Positions 21,637-32,641 are shown, counted from the first letter of the stretch. The stretch: 64,000 nt of DNA from Posidonia oceanica (GCA_037176725.1 JAZBRS010000026.1:156763501-156827500); one strand, 5' to 3'. Notes: generated from the sequence alone by a model not told the origin. Numbers and translations: made by a program.

Positions 21637-22800
21637 TTAATGAACTGGAGATGCTACGGCCCCGACCTCTGCTAGCCAAGATCTCCCGAGGATGGGGGGT
21701 TCTAGGACTTCCTCTTTCATGATGATCACCGAAGTGATACTAGTCAAAGGACCGACTGTGATTTCCATAGGCATTGTCCCTAGTGCTAGTTTCTCGTTCT
21801 GGTCAAACCCGGTGCACATGAAGGGGGTTTTGTCTAGCTCATCTTCATCTAGCCCTAAGCTTCGGAGTGTGGAGAGAGAACTGAGGCTTCGGCTTGCTCC
21901 AGTGTCAACTAATACTCCTTGCAGCACATGGTCATTGATGCCCACTGTGATGGCGAGTGGCAGCTCTTGCTTATGCGAAGACGGAAGCTCAGAATCTTTG
22001 AAGACCATATTTTCTCGTTCAAATTGCTGATTGGCTTTTTGAACTTTGGCAGGAGTGCTTTCTTCCTCCATATTATCTTGTGGTCCCTCCACTACTGCTA
22101 TGAGGTTGAATTGGCTAAGGAGATCTTCCATTGTTAGCCCCTCGTCTGCCTCACTGTCCCAGTCATCATCTGAGATCATTCCCTCATTATCAGCTTGGCT
22201 GCCCCAGTTTAGTCCTGGCATGGCATGGTTGTCCCAGTCTTTTGATGTTAATGGATTAGGGAGCTGTTCGTCCTGGAATGCCATGATTTGATGCTTAGGG
22301 AGAGGATCATTGTAGATCTGTTGAGACGTCCCCGTCTGTTTACTCTGTTTGGCTCTTTTTACTAGGACGTCCCACTCGAACACATCTGCCTTTAGCATGT
22401 CATAGATTGTGTCTTTGAAAGTCCAACAGTCATTAATGCTGTGACCATGTATTCTATGGAACGGGCAGTATTTGCTTTGGTCACTATTTGGTAATTCAGG
22501 CTTGGCTGGCGGGAGTTCAATTACTTTTGCATCTTCTAGCTCTATGAACATATCCGCTAGTGTGACCGGTAGAGGAGGGTAATGGTCTCTCCTTCCCCTT
22601 TTGTGTGGCAATAGTTGTGGAGGGGGAACATTATGATAACTGCTCCTGTTCCCACTGTTGTTGTGGGGATTTCCAGTGTTGACCTGGTCATTTTGATTGC
22701 CCCTATTCCATTGTGGCCGGGGAGCATTCCACATAGGGCGGATCTGCTGTTGAGGAGGAGGGTTATTCCATGCCTGTTGTTGCTGAGGAGGATTCCATGC
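21637..22800 (-). CDS. E4 zinc knuckle and first aspartic protease domain
   Basis: The open part is 22734-21637 (365 codons). 'YCPFHRIHGHSINDC' near 22430-22475 is an intact zinc-knuckle-like motif. Further on, 'VLVDTGASRSLSSL' (Asp at 21904-21906) and 'ILGRSWLAE' are the two halves of a retropepsin fold. So E4 codes two protease-like domains about 350 codons apart in one frame. The TAA at its end interrupts 'ASPVH-MLKFKHEG', and a UAG at 22800 separates it from gag. E1-E3 have no counterpart of this first domain. Confidence 0.87.
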   Translation of the reverse strand, partial: AWNPPQQQQAWNNPPPQQQIRPMWNAPRPQWNRGNQNDQVNTGNPHNNSGNRSSYHNVPPPQLLPHKRGRRDHYPPLPVTLADMFIELEDAKVIELPPAKPELPNSDQSKYCPFHRIHGHSINDCWTFKDTIYDMLKADVFEWDVLVKRAKQSKQTGTSQQIYNDPLPKHQIMAFQDEQLPNPLTSKDWDNHAMPGLNWGSQADNEGMISDDDWDSEADEGLTMEDLLSQFNLIAVVEGPQDNMEEESTPAKVQKANQQFERENMVFKDSELPSSHKQELPLAITVGINDHVLQGVLVDTGASRSLSSLSTLRSLGLDEDELDKTPFMCTGFDQNEKLALGTMPMEITVGPLTSITSVIIMKEEVLEPPILGRSWLAEVGAVASPVH

Positions 22801-24186
22801 CTACTGTTGCTGAGGAGGGCAGCTCCATGCTTGCTGTTGCTGAGGAGGGTGGCTCCAGGTTGGCTGTTGTGAAGCTAGTATGGCCCTTTGTTCGGATGGC
22901 CTGGGTGCGGAGCTCATTTTGTTGATGACTCCGATCACGCTCTCTACTATCTGTGTTTTTCGGCTCTTCTTGGGTTCCTCCATGAATCCATGCAGATTTT
23001 CTTTAATGGAGGCTGCCACTTCATATAAAGCCGTTACATTGGGACAGTAGGCATTCACAAGTCCCTTCTTCATTGGTCCAGTGGTGTTTGCAATGAGAGT
23101 TTGGACCACTTGTCTCTCTGGAATGGTCAAGCCTAATCTGGCTGCCATTTCTCGCCATCTGTTGGTGAATGTTGCCCAGCTCTCGCCTTGCTTCATGAGC
23201 TCCTTGCTTAGGTCGTGGAAGGTCGGCTTAGGATCTATCTTGTGCTGGTATTTTGTGAGGAAGCTCTCTCTGATTTTATCAAAGCTACTGAGGTCTTCCT
23301 TGGAGAGAGTGAGAAACCAATCCATGGGCTCTCCTTCAAGCGAGTAGAAGAACAAGTGTATGACAAGCTCCAAATCATGGAAGTAGGGGGCTGGCTCCAT
23401 TTGGAACCGCACTAGGTGACTAAGTGGGTTGGTGGTCCCATTGAACTTGGGAGTCTTCGGATACTTGAAGCCCGGGGGTAGTCTGAATGGAGGAAACCGG
23501 CTCATATCAAAGTTTGCTGGGGCTTGGGTATGTACCCCTAATGCGCTGAGCATTTTTCTCATCTCATCTAGATTTGTTATCCTAGCTAATGGGGTCGGGA
23601 CATGTGAGTTGAGGGACTGATGGTTCTGCTGTTGATGAGGATAGCTGTTGTAGAAGTATTGAGGTGCGACTAGCTCGTGTCGCGGCCGAGATGCCTGGTG
23701 GTGGTGATAATCCGGCTGAGGCTGATTGCGTACCGTTGGTGCTTGGAGATGTTGTCCTTGGTGCTCGTAGGGTGGATAGACTCTTTCCTTGTATTCGCCA
23801 TGTGGCATGTAATTTTGTTCCTGAATTAAGGGGTTTGCCCTTGATTTATAAGCTCTGTTGAGTGCTGTACCATGTCCTGGTTGGTTCATATTCGGCGGTG
23901 GATTGCCATACTGTCCCTGGTATAGATCGTCAGGGGTATGGTCCGCAACTGGCCTTCGTTGTCTTTCACCAGGGAAGGGTGGCTGCTGGAGGTTGTTCTG
24001 ACATAGCCCTGTTGGGGTTGATGTCTCTTCGTTTAAGAACTGATACATGGCTTTATACAGGATCGAGTTTGGATCCAAGGCTTCTCTAGTGGTCGGATGG
24101 TAGATTATAGGCTCCTCTCCCAAGGTACTTGCCGAGTCTAACCTCTCTCTTTCTAGCTGTTCAGCTTTAAAGACTTGGTTCATCAT
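22801..24186 (-). CDS. E4 gag, open 461 codons
   Basis: Start ATG at 24186 (MMNQVFKAEQ). The N-terminal 200 residues are polar and His/Gln-rich. The retrotransposon gag domain follows: 'PKFNGTTNPLSHLVRFQME', 'GEPMDWFLTLSKEDLSSFD' and 'QGESWATFTNRWREMA'. The C-terminal end is built of short 'WSHPPQQQQ' repeats, cut by UAG at 22801-22803 in one repeat, after which the same frame continues. It would form particle shells. The E2 LTR begins 41 bases upstream, so its leader and promoter are displaced. Confidence 0.9.
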   Translation of the reverse strand: MMNQVFKAEQLERERLDSASTLGEEPIIYHPTTREALDPNSILYKAMYQFLNEETSTPTGLCQNNLQQPPFPGERQRRPVADHTPDDLYQGQYGNPPPNMNQPGHGTALNRAYKSRANPLIQEQNYMPHGEYKERVYPPYEHQGQHLQAPTVRNQPQPDYHHHQASRPRHELVAPQYFYNSYPHQQQNHQSLNSHVPTPLARITNLDEMRKMLSALGVHTQAPANFDMSRFPPFRLPPGFKYPKTPKFNGTTNPLSHLVRFQMEPAPYFHDLELVIHLFFYSLEGEPMDWFLTLSKEDLSSFDKIRESFLTKYQHKIDPKPTFHDLSKELMKQGESWATFTNRWREMAARLGLTIPERQVVQTLIANTTGPMKKGLVNAYCPNVTALYEVAASIKENLHGFMEEPKKSRKTQIVESVIGVINKMSSAPRPSEQRAILASQQPTWSHPPQQQQAWSCPPQQQ

Positions 24187-25379
24187 TGCAGTAACTTTGA
24201 TAATGAGATGAAATTGGCTTCAGGGTGTGTAGCGATCCCGGAGTTTGAATCGTCCATGCACGCTGCCAGAGCTCGTGTGCACCGATCGGAATCAGGTTCA
24301 CTATTAGCGGATGTATCCAAGAAGGGAAACTTGACTCAAAAATAATGAAAAAAGGGGAAAAAGAAAGATAAGACAAATCAGAGTCGCCACCGTGCCTATT
24401 AAGTCGGGAGACAAGGAAAACCGAGGAAATGCATGAAAAACATGCAAAACCACACAAAAAGATGCAATGCAATGCAATGCTATGCAAAGAAGATGACTCG
24501 TGCCAAGGAGGGTAAAATGGTCATTACGGGCCAGAAAAAGGGTAAGGACTCCTGTTACGCGTGGGGAAGGTGTTAGGCACCCCCAACACGCCCGAGGAAT
24601 CGGTTTTTCTAGGCTTACGCTCACTTATGAGGGATGATGCATGCTTTGAATGCTTAAGTGCCATGAATGCTTGCTAAATGATGTGCTTGAATGCTTAAGT
24701 GCTAGGTATGCTGTGATTACATGCTCAAATGTGTGTTCTAAAAGATGCGGTGCACAAGGAAAGCAAACGTGCAACCTATGTGCTCAGCAACGCTGTTAGT
24801 GTTCCGAACCGGGTGAACCCTGGTTCGTGAGAACTCCAGATAGTAAGCATCACTGCCCTAATGCAAATGCAGGCGATAAAACAAAACACTGGGAAAACCA
24901 CGCAATGCAAGTGTACATGCAAAGGAGAAAAGGAGACAAGGGCAGAAAAGCCAAGTAAAACCACGCAAATGCAAGTATGAAACAAGCAAAAGGGAAAGAA
25001 AATAAGGGCGTGAAAGCCTAATCTACATGCTCGCGAAAACAGGGCGCGAAAACAATGCATGCAGTGCAAGTAGCAGGCAATAAGTGATATGCAGTGATTC
25101 AGACGGGCTTATCTTGAGGATTTGAGGCCTGATCTGAAATAACTTTGGTTAGAATGGAAGATCATTCAACCAGGAAGACATGGATAGTTAGATCGTGAAA
25201 ATCCAACGGTCCGATCAAAAGTTATTCAGGTTTCAAGTCAGAAGGCTCAAGGGCCAAAAAAAAAAGGGATCTAATAGGGACCTATGTGCAAATTATCCCT
25301 AAGTGTGTGCAAAATAGGGTGTATGCATGCAAAAGATGTTGAAAATGCTCAAAGGGATGCCAGGGGCAAGGTATAGTGA

Positions 25380-26480
25380 TATGGGAGTGCAAATGCATGC
25401 AGAAATGCACTACAGGGACCTAAGTGTAATTTCAAAAAATTGCAAGGACCTACATGTAAAATGTCCCTATATGTGTGCAAAACAGGGCAAATGCATGCAA
25501 GGATGATAATGCAATGATGCATGGCTAAATGCAATGCTAATTAGAAGATATGCATGCAAAAATGCAAAGAAAGGGCCTAAATGCAATTTTGAAAACTTGC
25601 AGGACCTAAATGTAATGCAAAGAAAGCATGCAAACATGCAAAAGTGGGAAACAGGGACTGATGTGCAATTTCTACATGTTCATGGGCTTTTTTACAATGC
25701 CATGTGGTTTAAAATGCAATTTAAATGATGCATGCATATGTAATGGACTTAAATGTAATTTTGTAAACATGTAGATGTTTAATGTATGCAATATGGTTTT
25801 AATTGCAGGTTAAATGAGTTTTTAAACCACGGATGGACTGATATGCAAATAAACATGTTTTTTGGATTTTTTAGCAATGCAATATGGTTTAAATCAGCAA
25901 TTAAATGAAATCTAACAACTACATGGGACTATTGTGCAAATAAAACATGTTTTTGGTTTTTTTAACAATGCAATGTAGTTTAAATCGTGATGTAAATGAA
26001 ATCTAACAACTGGACAGGACTTACATGCAAATAAAATAAACTCAAGGATGAAAATGCAATGTAGTATGATAAACATGCAAATTAAATGAATGAATGCATG
26101 ATCTATGGACTAAAATGCAATAAATGCAACCTGCAGTAGTTTTATGCAATGCGATAAAGTTCTAAATGCAAAATTAAATCAAACATCAACCAATAGAGGA
26201 TTAAAATGCAAATAAAGTAAACTGGAGGGCTTTTATGCAATGTAGTAAGATAAAAATATGAATTAAATGATTTCTATCAATTGATGGAGGACCTAAATGC
26301 AATTTAAAATAAACAGAGGACTTACATGCAATGTAATATGATAAAGCTGTAAATTAAATGATTTTTCAATTGAACAGAAGATTGATATGCAAATAAAGTT
26401 AAATAGAGGAATTAAATGCAATGTAATAAAGTTAAAAAGCAGAAATAAATGAAACTCAAACCAACAGAGGACCTAAAAGT
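25380..26480. repeat. Degenerate repeats 'gacctaaatgcaat' in E2 LTR
   Basis: Loose repeats of the theme 'ggacctaaatgcaatttt' and 'aaataaact', spaced tens of bases apart, AT-rich. The same theme fills 44400-45480 of the E3 LTR (opposite strand) and 62770-63720 of E5. Confidence 0.7.
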
Positions 26481-28363
26481 AAATAAACTAAGTTGCTGTA
26501 ATTAATTTCAATGCAGCTAATGAAATTAAAATTAAAACTATATGCATGCACAGTTCTACAGTAGAATTGGGCTTCAGAGGGCTTGCCGGGGAAGAAGGTA
26601 GCGCTAGCAGCGCACCGGCGAGCGGGAGGGTGGCCTGGGGTGTCTAGAGGTTGGAGCGGAGTTGTCCGGTGGCACCGGTGGTCTCGGCGGCGCATGGCGA
26701 CATCAGGAGCGGCCTGTCGGCCTCGGTGGAGCTGTTGCAGAGACTGCTAGAGGCGGAACGGATGCTGGAGGCGGCGGCGGACCTCGTGCGGTGGTGGGCT
26801 GCACTCCTGGAGGTGCGGCGGTGTTCTGGGTGAGGTCCGTAGCGATAGGACTGGTCGGAGCGAGTGGTAGGCAGTTGCAGAAGCTCGGTCATCACTAGAG
26901 AAGAAGGCCGGACACGGCAGAGCTCGAAACCCGACTCACGCCCCTAAACTTTCATCTAACGGGTTGGGGAGCAAGAAGGGGCCAAAACTAGACTAAAGGT
27001 GGAGTGCATTACCTGCGAGGGCGACCGGGGGGCTCTGCCGACCTCAGGTGGGTTCGGCGGTCTGGGCGGAGGTCACTGTGGCGCACGGAGGACCGAGAGG
27101 CTGCAGGCGCGATCGGCGCGAGTTGGCGGAGATCGGAGGAAGCTTCCGGAGTGCTCAGGAGCAAGCTACGCGACAGGAAGAAGGAATCAGAATTTTGTGG
27201 GTGCTGCTGGTGGCTCCGGCGGTCTGTGGCTCTCTAGGCTGAAGGGAACTCCTCCAGTGGCTTGGTGGAGCTTCAGTGAGGGTGTAGGAAGGGTTGAATT
27301 GGGGTGACACGGCCTCTAAGGTGAGGTGGAGGTTTTGGTATTTTCGGACAGAAAAGTGCTCACAAGTGTTTGTGGTGGTGTGTGGGATGTACTGGACGTC
27401 TAGGGCTGAAGTGGGAGATGGCTTGGGATCGTGGTTGCTCAGGGAGTGTTGTGGAGGGTTCTGGGAGGTTGGTGAAGGCTGTGGGGTGAGAATTCTCAGG
27501 TGGAAGGGTTATCTGAAGTGGGAAGAAAAATGTGGGTGTTTGGGTGGTTTCTGGGTGGTTTTTGCTCTAGAAATGCACAAGAAGGAGTTGGGTTTCTGGG
27601 TGTGTGTGTGTGTTGGTTTCCTCTGTGAGAATTCTGGGTTGTTTCTTGGTTTTGTTCTTCTCTCCTCCCTCTTTGTGTGTGAGTGGTCTGCAATGGTCAA
27701 AGGATGGGTGTTGCTGGTCTTGGCCACAGGGCATGGTGGCATGGAGGTCATGGGATCGTAGGTGGCATGGGTGGTTGTCAGGAGGATGGCCGGAAAGTCG
27801 TTGGTGTGATGGCTGGTTTGAATTTGGAGGGAAGATCACAGGGGAAGGGAGGTAGCTGTCTAGTGAAAGAAGAAAAAGAAGAAGAAGGATAAGGCAGTGG
27901 GCCAGGCTGGAAGGAGGTGGAGAGAAAAAAAAAGAAAAAAAGAATGGCAGTGGGCCGGGCCGTGAGAAGAGGAGAGGAAGAAAGAAAAAAGAGAGAGGAA
28001 AAGAAGAAGAAGGAGGAAGAGGCTTGGTGGGCTGGGCCTGAAATGGAGGGAAGAAAAATGGAAAGAAAAAGGAAAAAAAGGAGGGGAAGGGGAAGAAGAT
28101 GGAGAAGAAGAAGAAAGAAAAGAAAAAAGAAAAAAGAAAAAAAGATGGGTTGGGCTTTGGTGGAAGAAAAGAAAGAAAATAAAAATAAAAAAAGAAAGGA
28201 GGAGGAGAGGGAGTTGGGTTGGGCCTTGGGTTTACCTAGGCTTAATTCTAGGGTTTAGGAGAGTGTAGTGCTGAGTGACCTAGGGTTTCTAGGGTTTTAA
28301 GGTTTGTGTTTTAACCTAGGTTTTCTAGGTTTAAGGTTTGTGTTTAGGGTTTAGGGTTTGGTT

Positions 28364-28584
28364 TTTTTTTTTTTTTTACCCTAACCTACTATAGCTTAAC
28401 GGATTTTTTCTTCAAGGCAAGCCCACAGGTCACAGGTTTGAAACCTGTAGGCGGCAGGAAGGGAAATTAATCCCAATGCAAGAAAGAGTGGAAAATCCAC
28501 TCGATGTGCGGTGGACGGGTTTCGAACCCGCAGCTTGTGAAGGTAGTGGAGGTGACCCAACCACTATGGTAACCATTGCTGGTT
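28364..28584 (-). mobile_element. SINE-like insertion in E2 LTR
   Basis: On the minus strand it starts near a possible A box (TGGTTACCATAGTGGT) and has a B box GGTTCGAAACC at about 28517-28527, and ends in about 16 A (28361-28377). The 17-base sequence GGGTTTAGGGTTTGGTT flanks it on both sides (28347-28363 and 28585-28601), as a target duplication would. Caution: the flanks lie in telomere-like simple sequence, so chance is possible. Confidence 0.55.
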
Positions 28585-29102
28585 GGGTTTAGGGTTTGGT
28601 TAGGGTTTAGGGTTTTGTGATTTTGAACCTAGGGTTTAGGTGGGATTTCTAGGATTTTGAAGTGTGAGTTTTCTAGGTTTTCCTTTTGTTTTTTTTTCTA
28701 AGGCTTTGTTTTAATTGTTTTCCTAGTTTTTGAATGGGATTTTCTAGAGTTTTTTTGGAGTGGGTTCCTAGGGTTTTGCATTGTTTTTCCTAGGGTTTTG
28801 AATGTGTAATTTTCTAGGTTTTGATGAAGTGTTTTCCCTAGGGTTTTAGAAGTGATTTTCTAGGGTTTAGAAGTGTAGTTTCTAGGTTTTGCCTTGAGGT
28901 GTTTTCCCTAGGGTTTTAGAAGTGATTTTCTAGGGTATCTGTGATTGGATTTCGGTCAAAAAAAGGGGGGGCTGTTTTGGGTTTGGTTTAGGGTTCTAAA
29001 GTTTTTAATTTTTCTGATTTTTTTATGGGGGTTTTCTAGGGTTTGTTTTGAAGCCACCAGAGAGAGACCCATTAAGCAGGGGTCAAAAGTGGGGTGTCAA
29101 CA

Positions 29103-31448
29103 GATGTCCATCCCTGAGCGAGGTCTAGGGGACCGAGGCCGCTGCTCAGGGTTGATAAGACACCCCACTTGACCGGCGAGAGCCAAGCGCTTTTGGCATG
29201 GGCCACTTATTCAGCGGATGCACCGAAAATCATGACCCAATGCCAAAATGCGAATGCAAAAATGCGGATGTGAATGCAGATGTAATGCAATGCAACGACG
29301 ATGCAATGCTGATGCTAAAATAAACCTACGCTAATGTTTGTCGCACCAAACTCCACTGGGAAGATGCGGGCGATGTATGCTGACATGATGCGAGATGCGA
29401 CCCTACTGCGGTAAACATGCAATGATTGTGTGTATGAAGCCGATGCTGCTATCTAGCATGTGATGCTGGTACCGCTACCTAACATGCAATGCTGATGCAA
29501 TGAATTATGAGTTGATGGACTCATCACCGGATAGTTTGGGTTATCGGTCCAAGGAGTTGACGGATTCTCCACTAGATAGTTAGGGCTATCAGCCCGAAGA
29601 AAGGACACCAGACAGGGTGATGGGTGTCAACTGAGCAGTTTGGGCTGTCAGCCCGGGAGAAAAGCAAACAGACGTGACTTCTAGAAGGCACGCAAAGGAG
29701 CTCGCAAAAAGGCAAGCAAAAAGGGGAAGCAGACATGACTTTGAAAAGGCATGCAAAGGGCTCGTCCTCGAAACATCGAGGAAACAAGCAGACATGACCT
29801 CGAAAGGGCATGCAAAGGGCTAGCGAAATGGCAAGCAGACATGACCCCGAAAGGGCATGCAAAGGAGCTTGAAGCAAGTAGACATGACCTCGAAAGGGCA
29901 TGCAAAGGGCTTGAAGTAAGCAGACATGACCTCGAAAGGGCATGCAAAGGGGCTTGAAGCAAGCAGACATGACCTCGAAAGGGCATGCAAAGGAGCTTGA
30001 AGCAAGCAAACATGACCGCGAAAGGGCATGCAAAGGAGCTTGAAGCAAGCAGACATGACTGTGAAAGGGCATGCATAGGAGCTTGAAGCAAGCATACATG
30101 ACCTCGAAAGGGCATGCAAAGGAGCTTGAAGCAAGCAGACATGACCTCGAAAGGGCATGCAAAGGAACTTGAAGCAAGCAGACATGACCTCGAAAGGACA
30201 TGCAAAGGGGCTTGAAGCAAGCAGACATGACCTCGAAAGGGCATGCAAAGGAGCTTGAAGCAAGCAAACATGACCTCGAAAGGGCATGCAAAAGGGGCTC
30301 GCAAAACGGCAAGCGAAAGAGAAGAAACAGACATGACTTCGAAAAGGCATGCAAAAGGCTCATCCTCGAACCATCAAGGAGACAAGTAGACATAACCCCG
30401 AGAGGGCATGCAAAGGGGCAAGCAAACAAGGAAAGCAGGCATGACTTCAAAAAGTCATGCAAAGGACTCGTCCTCGAACCATCGAGGAGACGAGCAGACA
30501 TGACCCTGAAAGGGCATGCAAAGGGCTCACAAAACGGCAACCAAAAAGGAGAAACAGACATGACTTTGAAAAGGCATGCAAAGGGGCTTGCAAAAAGGCA
30601 AGCAAACAAGGAAAGCAGGCATGACTTCGAAAAGTCATGCAAAGGGCTTGCGAAACGACAAGCGAACAAGGGAAGCAGACATGACTTCGAAAAGTCATGC
30701 AAAGGGCTTGAAAAAAGGCAAGCAAACAAGGAAAGTAGACATGACTTCGAAAAGTCATGCAAAGGGCTTGCAAAAAGGCAAGCGAACAAAGGAAGCAGAC
30801 ATGACTTTGAAAAGTCATGCAAAGGGCTTGCAAAAAGGCAAGCAAACAAGGAAAGCAGACATGACTTCGAAAAGTCATGCAAAGGGCTTGCAAAAAGGCA
30901 AGCAGACGCACAAAACGCCAGGAAGAGAGTGACACCACAGGATAGCAAAAAAGATGCCTCTAGTATTAGGGATGATGCCAGGGGATAGCTGAAGCACCAT
31001 TGGTATCGAAAAAATGACGAACATAGACAAAGCTGATGCACTTGTCAAACGGGTAGTTAAGGCTACCAACCCGGCGTGATGACCCAGCCGGGAGTGCTTG
31101 GTTGCTTTACTCGTCTCGACAGCGTTGGTCTGTAGAGATTCTGGCGCCTTGGGGGAGTGCAGAGTTTGCCTGGTAGCCTTCCCTGACGTTGAGAGTGTTG
31201 GCAGTTGCTTCTGCACTTGCAAGCTGTCAGGTTCTGATAGTGCCCTCCTCATGGCTCTGGGGGGCTGAAGAAGTACGCTGGAGATATGATTGTAAAACCA
31301 TGCATGCATCATGTTATGGAAACCAAGCCAAACACACTAGCACATGGTACAAAACATCCTTGCATTAACAAAGTCTTTATTACACGCCTATAACAGGTTG
31401 AACAGAGTACAGCAAGACTCAAAAGGGATATGCAGATGTACAAACGCC
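29103..31448 (-). other. E2 3' UTR between PMD-like ORF and 3' LTR
   Basis: About 2.3 kb with no credible ORF. It holds a tandem hairpin array (29664-30910) flanked by single small hairpins such as GATAG-TTAGGG-CTATC (29574-29590) and GGTAG-TTAAGG-CTACC (about 31047-31062). A clean polypurine tract is not obvious at the LTR junction; AGGGATGGA just before TGTTGACA is the best candidate. Tandem repeats in this region are known for Ogre elements. Confidence 0.75.
29664..30910. repeat. Tandem hairpin array in E2 3' UTR, 43- and 60-bp units
   Basis: About 23 units. Left part: about 43-bp units of 'ggagcttgaagcaagcagac' plus a hairpin. Right part (30540-30900): 60-bp units including 'gggcttgcaaaaaggcaagc' plus the same hairpin. 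The hairpin is CATGACTT-cgaa-AAGTCATG or CATGACCT-cgaa-AGGGCATG. Because 60 is a multiple of 3, long ORFs appear on both strands; they are artefacts. Confidence 0.92.
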
Positions 31449-32641
31449 CTAGCTGGTCCGGGCCTTCTTTGACCTCTTGGCGTCAAGAAACAGAGGTGCA
31501 CCAGGTGGGATCTCGTTGATGGACCAGAGCCCTTGTACTTCAGTTAGAAACTCAGGAGTACATCCCGAGCCCTTTGCAGCTGTTGATTTCACGCCATAGC
31601 GCATAAGGTCGGCTAGCTCTGTGGTGGCAGCGACTGTGCTGAAAGGATAAGGCTGAAGCAGCTTCGGTGCCGTGCTGTCGACAAAAGCCCCTTGCTGGAA
31701 ACCAAACTACCGCATGATCCGGATGGGATGATACTCCACGCCTTCGGTGAACCCTGGCGGGACGACCAGTCACATGTCACGGGCGCCGAAGAAAACAGTG
31801 AATGGCTCTGCTACAGATGGGATGATACGCCAGGTTACTGTATCATCTGTTAGCTTTTCTAGCCTTTCATACTCCTCGCAGACAGTCTTGATGGTAGTGG
31901 CATGGCCACTGCTGCAGTATGTCTCAAATACATGTTTCTGGGGGCGCAGGATGTCTACCTCCAGATGTCCGGCCAGCCATACCTGTACCAGAGGCCTGTA
32001 GCCATGAAAATGGCGGCAGCGGTGTGAAATGCGGTCCAGCCCGCGGTACGTCTCAGCTAGGACGACAAGTGCCAGGTTGATTTGATGGGTCACCATAGCA
32101 AGGACGATCTCTGCAACCTCAATAGCGACAGTCATCCAGCCATGGTTGAAGATTAGCTCGCCCAGGAAGCGGGTGACGAAGCCGCGGAGCCATAGCTTAT
32201 CTCGAGCTCGGCGCACTTTTTGGAGACTTCCTCAAAGTAGTTCAGACGGAGCGCAGGTACAGACCCATCGATGTAGACCAGTCTATTCTCGCAGCTTTGT
32301 GCAGAGAGTCTTGTTAGCTCTCTCAAGACAGCGACATAGCCAGTACGCCTCATGAACACGGTTGGTCCCATGAGCGTGGAGAAGCCGCAGATCTGGCGTA
32401 CTTCCTCCAGTGTTGGCGTTAATTCTGTCCTACCGAAGCGAAAGACGTTATGCGTTGGCTTCCAAAACCTTGCAGCAGCGCACAGGAGATGTCGGCTAAC
32501 CTCCACATCAGCAGCTTTCAGAAGCTTGGATGGTATGCCCCATAGGCGCAGCTTCTCACGGTCAGCCTCAATGAGCATGGCAATCCACTCTCGGAGAGTC
32601 TCAGAGCAATGTGTTGGAGTCACCAAGGTAGGGAAACCCAT
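31449..32641 (-). pseudogene. E2 third ORF: PMD/DUF7745-like protein, broken
   Basis: Start ATG at 32641 (MGFPTLVTPTHC), end TAG at 31449-31451 after the basic string 'AKRSKKARTS'. The core 'RFWKPTHNVFRFGRTELTPT' and 'ETYRGLDRI' match E1 and E3. One frameshift lies near 32200, and in-frame stops fall at about 31770 (TGA) and 31710 (TAG, glutamine in E1). This copy is bounded by the element's own pol on one side and its own 3' UTR and LTR on the other, which proves the ORF belongs to the element. Role unknown. Confidence 0.73.

Larger units (their letters stand above)
16297..24227 (-). mobile_element. E4: older Tat/Ogre element fragment, gag to integrase
   Basis: Minus strand order from 24186: gag, zinc knuckle, first protease, second protease with G-patch, linker, RT, RNase H, second RNase H and integrase cut at 16297. 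Both ends are cut by other LTRs: E1 inside integrase and E2 41 bases before gag. No LTR of E4 is visible. Its proteins differ clearly from E1-E3 (a different subfamily, two protease domains, no PMD ORF in view). The gag and RT stretches are still long and open, so it is less shattered than its nested position might suggest. Confidence 0.92.
24228..29102 (-). repeat. E2 3' LTR, 4875 bp
   Basis: Sense strand starts TGTTGACACCCC (29102) and ends GATCGCTACA (24228). The left end has no primer site, as expected for a 3' LTR. Parts in sense order: a TAGGGTTT/telo-box-rich U3 (28240-29060) containing a SINE-like insert, a purine-rich stretch (27840-28250 on plus), a GC-rich part (26560-27300), degenerate repeats (25380-26480), and the family block around 'ggtgttaggcacccc' (about 24565). 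No host gene is supported in the GC-rich part. Confidence 0.87.

Noticed and set aside
26640..27310. Overlapping ORFs in the GC-rich part of the E2 LTR
   Set aside because: Short, in several phases and not matched in the E3 LTR at protein level; composition explains them.
27917..28258. Lys/Arg/Glu-rich ORF of 113 codons
   Set aside because: It is a translation of a purine-rich stretch of the E2 LTR. The same applies to the Lys-rich ORF at 2263-2466.
28500..28590. A tRNA gene around GGTTCGAAACC
   Set aside because: No matching acceptor or anticodon stem could be made; the A-run and flanking repeats fit a SINE-like insert better.
28340..28620. Interstitial telomere
   Set aside because: The TTTAGGG-like motifs are degenerate, mixed with other sequence and recur as part of LTR starts.
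29572..31041. Long ORFs (489 codons minus, 262 codons plus) over the E2 repeat array
   Set aside because: The 60-bp unit is a multiple of 3, so any stop-free phase stays open. The translations are only the repeat, on both strands.
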